Virus record (IMG/VR): IMGVR_UViG_3300043420_001157
Coordinates: 1-31,095 of that record
DNA length: 31,095 nucleotides
Strand: one strand, 5' to 3'
Source of the DNA: a virus
Part shown: positions 22,954-29,902 of the stretch, one piece after another
Position numbering within the stretch: position 1 is the first letter of the stretch
Layout of the letters: every line of letters starts with the position of its first letter
Translations under genes and position numbers: made by a program
Notes under the pieces: model-generated
Seen by the model: the letters and a program-made list of their open reading frames with translations, nothing else
The model's database searches: none
What the model was told of the DNA's origin: nothing

Positions 22954-25026
22954 TCAGACTGCGAAGAATGGACTTGCGTGCCATTCACCGTCTTCACAGA
23001 AGTACCATTTCTGGCCTTGTGGGAAGGCAGCTACAGCGTCATCAGCGGCATCAAGATAGAACATGTGGCCGTTGTTTGCTGATTGATCACCACTGGTGTA
23101 AGCGGCTGGGATTGTTTCAGCAGTAAACTTAGGCGCTTGGAACTTACCGTTTACTGTGATTTGATCCGCAGAACTGTCACCGAGTGTTGCATTACCATTT
23201 ACAGTTAGGTTGCCAGCGATGGTTACATCATCTGGTAGACCGATTGTAAAGGTGTTTTCTGCACCAAGAGCGAATGAACCGCTTACTGTAACTTCATTGG
23301 CTGTGCCATTGATTACGAGTGAAGTTAGTTCAACACTGTCAAGGCGTGCATCAAGTGAATCATCACCAGCAACACGACTTGATTCTTCAGTTGATAGTGC
23401 TGTGGCTAGGCTTGCATCTGCACTTTCGCGAGCAGAAGTTTCACCTGAGAGAGCATTTTCAAGACTGGTGTCAGCATTTTCAAGACTTGTTACTGCACTT
23501 ATACGACTTGATGCTTCACCTGAAACAGCAGTTGAAAGAGCACTTGCAAGACTTGCGTCGGCGATTGATACAACAGCTTCAATACTTGCAACATTGCTTG
23601 CAATGGTGCTTGTTACTGTTGTGGCAAAGTTTGGATCGTCACCAAGAGCCGCAGCAAGTTCGTTGAGAGTGTCAAGAAGTTCTGGAGCACTATCAACAAG
23701 GGCTGCTACTGCTGAATCAGTGTAGCTGTTTGCTTCAGCAACAACTGATGCATCAGCTGAAATTCTTGCAGATGTTTCATTTGAAAGAGCACTTGCAAGG
23801 CTTCCGTCAGCACTTGCACGAATACTCTCTTCGCCACTGATACGAGTATCAATGGACGCCAGATCGGTTGAAAGATCTGTTGTGATAGCATTTTCAAGAC
23901 TTGTTACTGCACTTTGACGTGCTGAAATTTCAGTGCTTACTTTGGCGTCAAGACTTTCTTCTACTGAAGTTGCTCTTGATGTTTCGGTGCTGATTTGGTT
24001 TGCAAGACTTTCATCACCACTTATACGACTAGAAACTTCAGTTGAAACTGATGTTGAAAGAGAACTTGCGAGACTTTCGTCTGCACTTGCACGAGCTAAT
24101 GCTTCTGTTGATACACTGTTTGATAGAGCAGTTTGAACTGAATCAACTTTACTATCTAGTGAGCCTTCGGCAGCAGTAGCGCGGGATTCTTCGCTACTGA
24201 TTTGTGCTGCGAGACTTGCTTCTGCAGATTCAGCACGAACTTCTTCTGCACTAACAAGAGCGGCAACACTGTCATCGCCAGCAACACGACTTGATACTTC
24301 AGTTGATAGTGCTGTGTCTAGGCTTGCATCACCACTTGCACGGGCACTTTCTTCAGTTGATAGACGAACAGTTAGACTGCTGTCTGCTGAAGCGCGAACA
24401 CTTTCTTCTGCTGTTGCGCGTGCATCAATACTTGCAACACTAGCTGTTAGTTCATTGACTTTTGAGGTCAGGTCGCCAATACCAGAAACAAGTTCAGATG
24501 CTGCTTGACCGTCGCCATCAAGGAATTCTTGAATGTCTTTGATTGTGCTTAGTGTGCCAGAAAGAACACCATCGCCACCAACGAGAGTATCTATTCTGAG
24601 ATCAACTGCTGCATCAAGACTTGCAACTGCGCTTTCACGGGCTGATACTTCAGCACTGAGAGCGTTGTCAAGACTTGTGTCTGCTGCAGCGCGTGCACTT
24701 TCTTCTGTTGATACGCGAGCATCAATAGATTCAAAGTTAGCACTTTGACCGCTTGACAGACTATCAAGTATTGCTTGAACTGTGCTGCCATCGCTTGCAA
24801 GAACATTACCAGCTTGGACTTGGGCTAGTGATGCTGTACCGTTTGCATCAACGTGAAGAACTTTGCCTTCACCACCGGCTGAACCGGAAAGATCAAGAAC
24901 AAGTGTACCACTGACTCGTAAATCAACTGGCTTGTCTTGACCGAATACTACTGTGCCGTTTTCCATGATTTTAGCAACAACTGTGCTAGAACCTGAAATA
25001 ACTGCAAAACCTTTTTGTTTTGACAT
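22954..25026 (-). CDS. Long coiled-coil fibre protein
   Basis: A 690-residue protein starting at the ATG at 25026 (MSKQKGFAVISGSSTVV) with TAGGAGAT upstream; the ten longer in-frame residues begin before the ribosome binding site. Residues about 90-560 are degenerate repeats of the form STEESARASADxSLxxxLS, an Ala/Ser/Glu-rich pattern expected to make a long trimeric coiled coil, broken by a globular patch near 145-185 (DIQEFLDGDGQAASELVSGI) and another near 400-440. The tail has FTIGLPDDVTIAGNLTVNG, common in phage structural proteins, and ends with a module (KWYFCEDGEWHASPFFAV) shared with the gp14-like neck protein. Likely a whisker or side fibre; attachment site unknown. GC-richer codons suggest high expression. 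Confidence 0.8.
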   Translation of the reverse strand: MSKQKGFAVISGSSTVVAKIMENGTVVFGQDKPVDLRVSGTLVLDLSGSAGGEGKVLHVDANGTASLAQVQAGNVLASDGSTVQAILDSLSSGQSANFESIDARVSTEESARAAADTSLDNALSAEVSARESAVASLDAAVDLRIDTLVGGDGVLSGTLSTIKDIQEFLDGDGQAASELVSGIGDLTSKVNELTASVASIDARATAEESVRASADSSLTVRLSTEESARASGDASLDTALSTEVSSRVAGDDSVAALVSAEEVRAESAEASLAAQISSEESRATAAEGSLDSKVDSVQTALSNSVSTEALARASADESLASSLSTSVSTEVSSRISGDESLANQISTETSRATSVEESLDAKVSTEISARQSAVTSLENAITTDLSTDLASIDTRISGEESIRASADGSLASALSNETSARISADASVVAEANSYTDSAVAALVDSAPELLDTLNELAAALGDDPNFATTVTSTIASNVASIEAVVSIADASLASALSTAVSGEASSRISAVTSLENADTSLENALSGETSARESADASLATALSTEESSRVAGDDSLDARLDSVELTSLVINGTANEVTVSGSFALGAENTFTIGLPDDVTIAGNLTVNGNATLGDSSADQITVNGKFQAPKFTAETIPAAYTSGDQSANNGHMFYLDAADDAVAAFPQGQKWYFCEDGEWHASPFFAV
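23350..24790. repeat. Internal repeats in long fibre gene
   Basis: Near-identical stretches recur within the coiled-coil region, for example about 23355-23420 and 24268-24330 (both encode a segment close to LSTE(E/V)SSRVAGDDS). They may change fibre length by recombination. Confidence 0.75.
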
Positions 25027-25085
25027 GTAAAGATATCTCCTAATAAAGAAACACAAGACGACAAACAGGTGCCGTCAGTGTATTG

Positions 25086-25094
25086 ATAAATAGT
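25086..25094 (-). promoter_or_regulatory. Candidate late promoter motif upstream of long fibre gene
   Basis: Coding-sense ACTATTTAT preceded by AAATAAA, 59 bases before the fibre ATG, inside the 124-base gap after the 61-residue gene. Confidence 0.5.
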
Positions 25095-25150
25095 TTTATT
25101 TTTATAAAAATCAGTGCCGATATCTACCGTGAAAATGACAGTTGATTGTA

Positions 25151-25336
25151 TTAATAATATTCAGCAAAACCCGCCCAAATACCTTCAAATTCTTTTTCAC
25201 TTTCAACAACAAGAATTAGATTTCTTGATTGTGCTAATGCTTTTTTATCTGCCAACTGTGATTCTTTACAAATATAATTACGTGTTTCACCTGTTTCTGG
25301 TAATGTTATTGAATATCTTATATAGTATTCTTCCAT
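25151..25336 (-). CDS. Small conserved-looking protein of unknown function
   Basis: A 61-residue protein beginning MEEYYIRYSITLPETGETRN. Its ATG overlaps the stop of the 257-residue gene (TAATG), with GAGGTG upstream, so it is translationally coupled. The N-terminal half reads as two beta strands, the second half as a helix (LADKKALAQSRNLILVVESE) and an acidic aromatic end. I recognise no family. Position directly after one fibre protein and before the long fibre suggests a fibre-associated or chaperone role, which is inference only. Confidence 0.7.
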   Translation of the reverse strand: MEEYYIRYSITLPETGETRNYICKESQLADKKALAQSRNLILVVESEKEFEGIWAGFAEYY

Positions 25337-26109
25337 TATGACACCTCACGATATCTAAAAAAGCTATTTGCTTTGATTATAGCAAGAGCACCAGTTTCAC
25401 TAGCAAGTGTAATGCTCCAAGGAATAGCAGCTGTATTGCTGTTCGTCACTAGCAAACAGTGTATTATAGCTAAATAACTGTGTGAAGTAGTTGGTAGACC
25501 GGTCGACGCAGCATTTTCCGTTGTTCTTGCACCTTGATTTCTAAAAGTTAATTCAGTATTACTACTTGGAGAAGATATTTGTGATGCACCGTCAGACACA
25601 TTATTGCTCCATTGAATACCCGGCCTTGGTCCGGAACTATTAGTATTGGTTCTAATCAATAATCTGCCTTCTATTTCGTATACTTTATTAGGACTAGGAA
25701 AGAAAGAAAGACCAGTGACTGGTACATTGTCTTGTAAGTATGTAGAAAAATCTGAAGAACGTTTGATGTATGTCCACGGATCTCCACCTGCGCCACCATC
25801 AGACGATATAACACCATTTGATATTGTTATATTTGTTCCGGCACTAAACTGTGCTCTAACATCATTTGTAAAATTTGAAATATTAGAAGCAGTTATGCTG
25901 TGGAGTTGTGAACCATCTCCCTTGAAAGAAGAACTAATAATAATATCTTCAGCATTTATATCTTCGTTGAAGGTTGTGTTTGCGTTTATAACAAGAGAAT
26001 CAGTAAATAAATCGCCTATAACTGTGTCACCAGCAATAGACAAGTTGCCAGGAATATTTATCCCGGCAGAACTTGATATTTCGCTGTCTTTTATTATTAT
26101 TTTTGCCAT
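25336..26109 (-). CDS. Fibre or capsid surface protein
   Basis: A 257-residue protein. The N-terminal part (MAKIIIKDSEISSSAGINIP, then GNLSIAGDTVIGDLFTDSLV) carries the repeated 'G-N-L-x-(V/I)-x-G-(D/N)-x-x-(V/I)-G-D' strand motif typical of phage fibre shafts, and KGDGSQLHSITASNISNF resembles the linker before a tip domain in marine phages. The C-terminal 120 residues (VYEIEGRLLIRTNTNSSGPR to INTGALAIIK-type strands ending ANSFFRYREVS) form a separate beta-rich head, a candidate receptor-binding or decoration domain. The start has TAGGT five to six bases upstream. No LamG signature was seen. Confidence 0.68.
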   Translation of the reverse strand: MAKIIIKDSEISSSAGINIPGNLSIAGDTVIGDLFTDSLVINANTTFNEDINAEDIIISSSFKGDGSQLHSITASNISNFTNDVRAQFSAGTNITISNGVISSDGGAGGDPWTYIKRSSDFSTYLQDNVPVTGLSFFPSPNKVYEIEGRLLIRTNTNSSGPRPGIQWSNNVSDGASQISSPSSNTELTFRNQGARTTENAASTGLPTTSHSYLAIIHCLLVTNSNTAAIPWSITLASETGALAIIKANSFFRYREVS

Positions 26110-26149
26110 TATTTACCTACACATATACATTTATATATAGGTAGTTTTT

Positions 26150-26353
26150 TCAATCTTCTTTTCCCGCTGCGGCCTTTTCTTTTTCCATAGCCCTTGCTTT
26201 TTGTCTACGCTTTGTATGAGCCTCCATAGAAGGTTTTACAAAGTATCTACGATCATATACTTGTTCTACTATTCTCATTTTCTTTGTTTTTTTGACAAAC
26301 TTTTTTATCATTTTTTCTACGCTGCCATCAACTTCGTCTAAACTTACTTTCAT
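26150..26353 (-). CDS. Phage-encoded ribosomal protein bS21 homologue
   Basis: A 67-residue basic protein that matches bS21 along its length: an N-terminal KVSLDEVDGSVEKMIKKFVKK (bacterial form: a short strand then a helix with the pattern E-x-x-x-x-x-F-K-R), then VEQVYDRRYFVKPSMEAHTK, aligning with the V-R-R-R-x-(F/Y)-x-x-K-P-(T/S)-x-x-(R/K) signature, and a basic C-terminal helix (RRQKARAMEKEKAA). Cellular bS21 is about 70 residues and helps mRNA binding on the 30S subunit; phage bS21 genes are known and may replace the host protein to favour phage messages. Strong GAGG site five to six bases before ATG. It lies among late structural genes, so it should be made late. Confidence 0.85.
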   Translation of the reverse strand: MKVSLDEVDGSVEKMIKKFVKKTKKMRIVEQVYDRRYFVKPSMEAHTKRRQKARAMEKEKAAAGKED

Positions 26354-26368
26354 TTTTTCCTCGTAATA

Positions 26369-26821
26369 TCAACCTATGTTGAACTTTTTCCCACCAAATA
26401 ATCTGCTTATATCAACGCCGGGATCGTTTGGTGATACTCCTCCAAGCGGGTTTGCTACTGTTTCTTGTATGGTAGCTGGTGCAGGAGTTGTTCCACGGAA
26501 GACATCAACTCCACCAACTTTCATTGATAAACTTTTACTGACTTGTTCGTTTTGTTTACGAAACTCATTGGTCATTTCTTGACGTTCACGCCTTATTTGC
26601 TCCATCAACTCATTATTGACTTGTGGATTGGCTTTTGTTGGCTGTGAAGCATTCGCTGCTTGTGCCTTGGTTGCCTCTGTAAGAACAGGAAGGGCGCCCT
26701 TCATAACTTCTTTTATAACACTGGATAAAAGACCGCCTTCAAGAAGTATTTCTTCAACGCTTTCTCGCACACACTCTTGAACTATTGGTTTTATTATTTC
26801 TTTTAGTTCGCTTTTTTTCAT
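26369..26821 (-). CDS. Probable prohead core protein
   Basis: A 150-residue protein starting in a four-base ATGA overlap with the prohead protease stop. The first 27 residues form an amphipathic helix (KKSELKEIIKPIVQECVRE) followed by Leu-Leu-Glu28/Gly29, which fits the (I/L)-x-E/(G/A/S) cleavage rule of T4-type prohead proteases. After an Ala/Gln/Asn-rich linker comes a helix (LMEQIRRERQEMTNEFRKQN) and a flexible Pro/Gly-rich end with VDISRLFGGKKFNIG. I do not know a named family. Size, place between protease and scaffold, and the cleavage site suggest an internal or core protein. Confidence 0.65.
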   Translation of the reverse strand: MKKSELKEIIKPIVQECVRESVEEILLEGGLLSSVIKEVMKGALPVLTEATKAQAANASQPTKANPQVNNELMEQIRRERQEMTNEFRKQNEQVSKSLSMKVGGVDVFRGTTPAPATIQETVANPLGGVSPNDPGVDISRLFGGKKFNIG

Positions 26822-27423
26822 TTTACACCTATAATGTCGTTTAGCAGGCGATTTATTCTATCTGATTTTGTAAAAATGTTAGGTGCTTTTTTGCTTTCTG
26901 AAAGGCTCATAAAAGCTCCACCTGTTGATGGTTCGCTTACAAAATCAAAACAAATAAGTTGAAAGTCATCTTCAACATAGGTTAGGCCACCACGCTCTCT
27001 TACACTACCAAGGCCACGACTTGATATGCCGAGCTTTACGCCACTCTCAACAAGAGACTTCAATATTTGACCTGATGGTGTTGATAAAACTTTTACTTTA
27101 CCCATTACATCTTTACCATTCCACCAAATGTCTGTAACAATATGTGAAGCATTTTTTAGATTTATAACACTTTCATCTGGATGGTCCAGTTCTCCAAGGG
27201 CACGATTTTCAGCAATAAGTTTTTTATAGTTTTCTACTTCTCTTCGCAGAACACTTTCTGGATATACACGACCATTGCCATTTTTAGCATCTGCTCTCTG
27301 TATAACGCCGGAAAGCATCATTCCGCCACTTTTGACAAAAGTTTTTTCTGCTTCTGTCAGTAAGTCCTGACATACACCGCCTTCACAGAGTTCAAAATAT
27401 TCACGAAGTAGAAACTGGCTCAT
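26818..27423 (-). CDS. Prohead maturation protease (gp21-like)
   Basis: A 201-residue serine protease of the T4 gp21 type (T4 gp21 has 212). I start at the ATG at 27423 (MSQFLLREYF), seven bases after AGGAG and overlapping the previous stop as ATGA. Recognisable parts: SGVIQRADAKNGNGRVYP (residues 38-55), the LGELDHPDES segment with likely catalytic His81, and VKLGISSRGLGSV with the Ser134/Ser135 nucleophile, then FDFVSEPSTGGAFM. It cleaves scaffold, core and capsid propeptides inside the prohead, and neighbouring proteins carry matching sites. The first 20 residues may themselves be removed by self-processing. Confidence 0.92.
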   Translation of the reverse strand: MSQFLLREYFELCEGGVCQDLLTEAEKTFVKSGGMMLSGVIQRADAKNGNGRVYPESVLRREVENYKKLIAENRALGELDHPDESVINLKNASHIVTDIWWNGKDVMGKVKVLSTPSGQILKSLVESGVKLGISSRGLGSVRERGGLTYVEDDFQLICFDFVSEPSTGGAFMSLSESKKAPNIFTKSDRINRLLNDIIGVK

Positions 27424-28466
27424 AATATAACTCCTGTTTTGGTGTATTGTTTCCAACTATTATAAAAATTTTTATAGTCTTTTGATTCTTGTATATTTTC
27501 GCGGTCGTATTCTGCACTCAAGATCATCTCTCTGAGTCTTGGATCGTTTGTATGTAATAATTTGTTATAAAGTCGTTGACTTATAGCTATTCTTCCATCT
27601 TGATATAGAGTTGTTATAATAAATTCAATTATTTTTTTATCAATCGTATTAGAAAAATGTTTTTTAGTCGACTTATATAAAGCATGTATATACCATTCTT
27701 CAATCCCAACTTGTTGAGCAGATGGAGCTTGTTGTCGGTTTTCATCTACTTTTTTTGCTGAAACATCTTTTGGAACTATGGTTGGATTAGATAAAATTCT
27801 ATTTTTTGATATAAGATATTTTAATACTGTATCAATACTATCACTATATTTTTGTTTTTCTTGTTCTGGTAGGTTTGTTGTTTTAAGTTTTTCAAAGAAT
27901 TTTGCTTGAATTCGATCAAATAATTTTTGATAGGATACACCATCTATTGATTTCTGCAGATCGCTAAGTTTATCGGCAACGCCTATAATTTTTGGTGCTT
28001 GTAATTGTTTTGGTATATTTCCAGATGGAGGAAGATCGCCTGATGGCTGAACGGTTTCTGGTGATTTTTGACTTGGTGGCAGTGCTTTTTGTTGAGAAGG
28101 AGGAAGTTTACGCTGTGTTCCTAAATCATATGTTCCAGTCGGAGCACTTGCTTGTTTATCTTGTGGCTCATCGGCATCAATATTACTCGGTTCTAATGAA
28201 CCTGTCTTCTTTATTGTAAGTCCGGTTTGTGCTTGTTGTTTTTCTGGTTCTTGTTCTGGTTTTTTTACTTGTTGCGCTGGTGGTTTATATCTAAAACCAG
28301 CAAATGCTTTGCCAACACCCTGTGAAGCATTTGGTTTTGGTTTTGTAAAACTTTTATAAAGGTCTTTTATTCTATCAAGAAAACCTTCACTCACCCCTTC
28401 TTCTTCAAGGAGTTTTATGGTTTCTTCTTGCAATATTTGATCAAACCTTTTATTTGAAAAAGACAT
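27420..28466 (-). CDS. Probable prohead core/internal head protein
   Basis: A 348-residue protein. The N-terminus (KRFDQILQEETIKLLEEEG then VSE27/GFLDRIKDLYKSF) resembles that of the next gene upstream, including an E27/G28-F at the same residue number. Residues 45-165 are a low-complexity Pro/Gln/Lys/Ser linker with many PPSQ and PSG motifs; 165-235 and 255-345 are helical domains, the latter holding EEWYIHALYKSTKKHF and ILSAEYDRENIQESKDYKNF. No family recognised. Direct coupling to the protease gene and the propeptide-like start suggest that it is packaged in the prohead and processed. AAGG stands before the ATG. Confidence 0.65.
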   Translation of the reverse strand: MSFSNKRFDQILQEETIKLLEEEGVSEGFLDRIKDLYKSFTKPKPNASQGVGKAFAGFRYKPPAQQVKKPEQEPEKQQAQTGLTIKKTGSLEPSNIDADEPQDKQASAPTGTYDLGTQRKLPPSQQKALPPSQKSPETVQPSGDLPPSGNIPKQLQAPKIIGVADKLSDLQKSIDGVSYQKLFDRIQAKFFEKLKTTNLPEQEKQKYSDSIDTVLKYLISKNRILSNPTIVPKDVSAKKVDENRQQAPSAQQVGIEEWYIHALYKSTKKHFSNTIDKKIIEFIITTLYQDGRIAISQRLYNKLLHTNDPRLREMILSAEYDRENIQESKDYKNFYNSWKQYTKTGVIL

Positions 28467-28479
28467 TTATAAAACCTTT

Positions 28480-28863
28480 TTATTCTGCTGCTCTGCCTCG
28501 GCGGCGCATTCCACCAACTGGTTCGTTGACGCGTGACTTACCAAATTGTGCAGAACTTTCTGGTGCTCCAGTTCCTTTTGGTGTCATTTTACTATACAGA
28601 CCTGCTACATCGTTTGATATTCTTGTTACTTGTAGACCAAGTTCTTTATTGTCTTGTTTTGAAGCAAGACCTCGTAGATCTCCAAGGTTTTTTTGAACTA
28701 TGTCAAGTTTCTTTTTTACATCATCATCTGTAACAAAGTCGCCAAATCTTGGTTGTTTACCAAGGAGTTTATCAAAGAAACCTTCTTCAAGTTCTCCTGC
28801 TGCCGTCATGGCATTGAGTTCTTCTTTGATTATTTTTTGTAGCTCTTCTTTTGTTATTTTCAT
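28480..28863 (-). CDS. Probable prohead core protein with cleavable N-terminus
   Basis: A 127-residue protein with an amphipathic N-terminal helix (KITKEELQKIIKEELNAMT) followed by Leu-Glu-Glu27/Gly28-Phe-Phe-Asp, a good (L/I)-x-E/G prohead protease site. The middle (DDVKKKLDIVQKNLGDLRGL, then ISNDVAGLYSK) is helical and the C-terminus (GMRRRGRAAE) is basic, as in DNA-contacting internal head proteins. No named family recognised. GAGG precedes the ATG by about nine bases, and a GC-rich hairpin lies some 25 bases further upstream. It is separated from the next gene by only 13 bases. Confidence 0.65.
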   Translation of the reverse strand: MKITKEELQKIIKEELNAMTAAGELEEGFFDKLLGKQPRFGDFVTDDDVKKKLDIVQKNLGDLRGLASKQDNKELGLQVTRISNDVAGLYSKMTPKGTGAPESSAQFGKSRVNEPVGGMRRRGRAAE

Positions 28864-28874
28864 ATGATAAACCT

Positions 28875-28991
28875 CTATACTAAACTAAGTGCGGGCGCAA
28901 CCCGCACGATATAACTTCCTTTACAGCATCTGCGACTATTGGTCTGTGGAAGAAACCACTTGCGAATATTTTGATCTACTGTGTTTTTCAT
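28875..28991 (-). CDS. Possible small or frameshifted gene
   Basis: In the 162-base gap between the membrane protein and core protein genes there is an ATG at 28991 with a good GAGGTG site, giving a 38-residue frame (MKNTVDQNIRKW and so on). Its later part looks unnatural, while the +1 frame from 28975 to 28880 reads IKIFASGFFHRPIVADAVKE then VISCGLRPHLV, which looks like real protein but has no start. A one-base indel or shift after MKNTV would join them into a protein of about 36 residues. Too short to name; either a tiny gene, a decayed one, or a sequence error. Confidence 0.35.
   Translation of the reverse strand: MKNTVDQNIRKWFLPQTNSRRCCKGSYIVRVAPALSLV
28889..28907 (-). terminator. GC-rich hairpin upstream of core protein gene
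   Basis: GTGCGGG-TTGCG-CCCGCAC in coding sense followed by TTAGTTTAG. Perfect seven-pair stem but poor T-run; a weak terminator or processing site. Confidence 0.5.
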
Positions 28992-29025
28992 ACTCACCTC
29001 ACATCTTATAAATATATTCAAACTT

Positions 29026-29340
29026 TTATTTGTTCACTATATTTAGCAAAAAACCATTATCACTAAAAGTTTTATCTAAAACATAACTACAAAATGAAGA
29101 TAAACAACTAAAAACAAATAATCCAATATAAAAGTTGGAAAACAAAAATATATTTGAAAACCAAAAAAGCATAAACATTACATATCCAACATGAAAACCA
29201 ACACACATACTACAACCGAATAGTTCTCCAAAGAAACCGGTTTTTGGCCTTATTGGTTCTAATATGGTTCCATAGCACGCTATTTGTGTTGCGCCAGCAC
29301 ACGCTAAAATAAAAACTATAATATTATAAACCATAGGCAT
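29026..29340 (-). CDS. Small membrane protein with CxxC (DUF1360-like)
   Basis: A 104-residue protein starting at ATG 29340 (MPMVYNIIVF), which overlaps the end of the preceding gene; longer readings begin far inside that gene and have no better site. Three hydrophobic segments (about residues 4-22, 48-68, 70-86) indicate an integral membrane protein. Between the first two lies ILEPIRPKTGFFGELFGCSM with C43/C46 and VGFHVGY, the 'C-x-x-C-x-G-F-x-x-G' signature of small membrane proteins of the DUF1360 kind found in bacteria and some phages. Function unknown. It is odd to find it among head genes, where products are otherwise soluble virion parts. Confidence 0.68.
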   Translation of the reverse strand: MPMVYNIIVFILACAGATQIACYGTILEPIRPKTGFFGELFGCSMCVGFHVGYVMFMLFWFSNIFLFSNFYIGLFVFSCLSSFCSYVLDKTFSDNGFLLNIVNK

Positions 29341-29902
29341 AGCGACGAACCTGGTGTATTGGAACTGAACCTTTTTCTTGTGCTGCTGGAACCTTTCCAA
29401 GCTCTGTGCTTTCTTTGTCGTTTGGTTCAGTAACGCTGTCTATATATGCATCTGCAACTGCTTGTTGATAAACAACGGATGGTTTTTCGCTATCTATCCA
29501 TTTAGATACAAGCATCAACATTAGATTGTCTATTGGCATGTCTTGTATTGGTTTTATTATTTTTGCTTCTAATGAACCATATACATTTCCGCTGGCTATG
29601 CTGTCAAAAACTATTGTGCCTTTTTTTGTTAGATATTTCATAAAACGATCTTGAGTTTGGTAAATATGATCGTCAAAGTTTTCTTTTGAAAAAGTTATAA
29701 CTCGCATTTTGTCAGGCATGATAACAATATCAATCTCGGGATGATCTGAAACAATAATATTGCCGTCAAGAGTTCTTCTTGCTTTTACTTTTATTGTAAA
29801 AAGTTGTTTTTTCTTTTCAGGTGTTTCTTCTGCCGGAATATCATCAAAGGCTTGATCTGGCTGTGGATCTGTGCTTGTGATCTTTACTTTTAGGTCAGCC
29901 AT
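29324..29902 (-). CDS. Conserved-looking head-region protein, function unknown
   Basis: A 192-residue acidic protein whose start overlaps the previous stop by eight bases. After an acidic, Pro-rich lead (DPQPDQAFDDIPAEETPEKK) comes a beta-rich domain (FTIKVKARRTLDGNIIVSDH, then IVIMPDKMRVITF), a helical part (DDHIYQTQDRFMKYLTKKG) and NVYGSLEAKIIKPIQDMPID. The C-terminus has PIHQVRRYAYGL. No membrane segment or known catalytic motif. I do not recognise it; its place in the head cluster suggests a role in head assembly, by position only. Confidence 0.72.
   Translation of the reverse strand: MADLKVKITSTDPQPDQAFDDIPAEETPEKKKQLFTIKVKARRTLDGNIIVSDHPEIDIVIMPDKMRVITFSKENFDDHIYQTQDRFMKYLTKKGTIVFDSIASGNVYGSLEAKIIKPIQDMPIDNLMLMLVSKWIDSEKPSVVYQQAVADAYIDSVTEPNDKESTELGKVPAAQEKGSVPIHQVRRYAYGL

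Noticed and set aside
26115-26149. Terminator between bS21 and the next fibre gene
   Set aside because: A six-pair TACCTA/TAGGTA stem exists but the loop is long and AT-only, and the T-run is on the wrong side for minus-strand transcription.
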